A DNA stretch of 12,420 bases, from the NCBI GenBank assembly GCA_002067405.1, contig MVRP01000118.1, positions 1 to 12,420 on the forward strand, read 5' to 3'. Position numbers and translations under genes: made by a program. How positions within the stretch are numbered: the stretch's first letter is position 1; each line of letters starts with the position of its first letter. Below the pieces are notes generated by a model. That model was not told where the DNA came from, searched no databases, and worked only from the letters and a program-made list of their open reading frames with translations. Shown piece by piece: positions 12,410-12,420 of the stretch. Source of the DNA: Syntrophorhabdaceae bacterium PtaU1.Bin034. Its GTDB lineage: Bacteria > Desulfobacterota_G > Syntrophorhabdia > Syntrophorhabdales > WCHB1-27.

Positions 12410-12420
12410 CCAACATTCCC

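Noticed and set aside
1..12420. CRISPR array, insertion sequence, tRNA, rRNA, toxin-antitoxin or phage genes
   Set aside because: I looked for repeated spacers, terminal repeats, transposase motifs and tRNA-like cloverleaf sequences and saw none.

Overview
The window is G+C-rich DNA with densely packed genes and short overlaps. It comes from a Gram-negative bacterium: there is an outer-membrane barrel protein, a lipoprotein-type binding protein and several signal peptides. The mix of hybrid-kinase-type receiver domains, a RpoH-like sigma factor, bacterioferritin with Fur, and an Elp3-like radical SAM protein would fit the Desulfobacterota (former Deltaproteobacteria) or a neighbouring phylum. 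This taxonomic guess is inference; no rRNA or other marker is present.

Layout. (1) Positions 3-939 hold two receiver domains on converging strands: the 3' end of a probable hybrid sensor kinase (+) and a stand-alone receiver protein (-). (2) Positions 1067-5241 (-) form one operon for a CUT1-type carbohydrate ABC importer, in the order lipoprotein binding protein, two permeases, MalK/UgpC-type ATPase. The genes overlap by 4 bases or abut. A previously unlisted 34-codon reading frame with a good ribosome binding site precedes it. (3) Positions 5335-8384 form an iron-homeostasis island: bacterioferritin (-), a divergent intergenic region with a perfect TTGACA promoter box and a Fur-box-like sequence, a short relic that reads as the G-domain of the ferrous iron transporter FeoB, a metal-type outer-membrane porin, a Fur-family repressor with a palindrome over its own start, a small CxxC reading frame, and a strong terminator. 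(4) Positions 8360-11677 (-) carry a RpoH-like sigma factor, a radical SAM protein, an exported metallophosphoesterase and a small helix-turn-helix protein, all read leftward. (5) Positions 11908-12354 hold two convergent small genes of unknown function.

How it fits together. Bacterioferritin stores iron, Fur senses it, and the porin between them is probably made under metal limitation. The Fur-type promoter appears to have driven a feo (ferrous iron uptake) gene that has been almost entirely deleted, so that it now reads into the porin. The ABC operon imports an oligosaccharide, probably a disaccharide of the trehalose/maltose kind. I saw no CRISPR array, insertion sequence, tRNA or rRNA. 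The most interesting points are the feoB relic behind a Fur promoter, the nearly leaderless Fur gene, and several small reading frames that a normal gene caller would drop.
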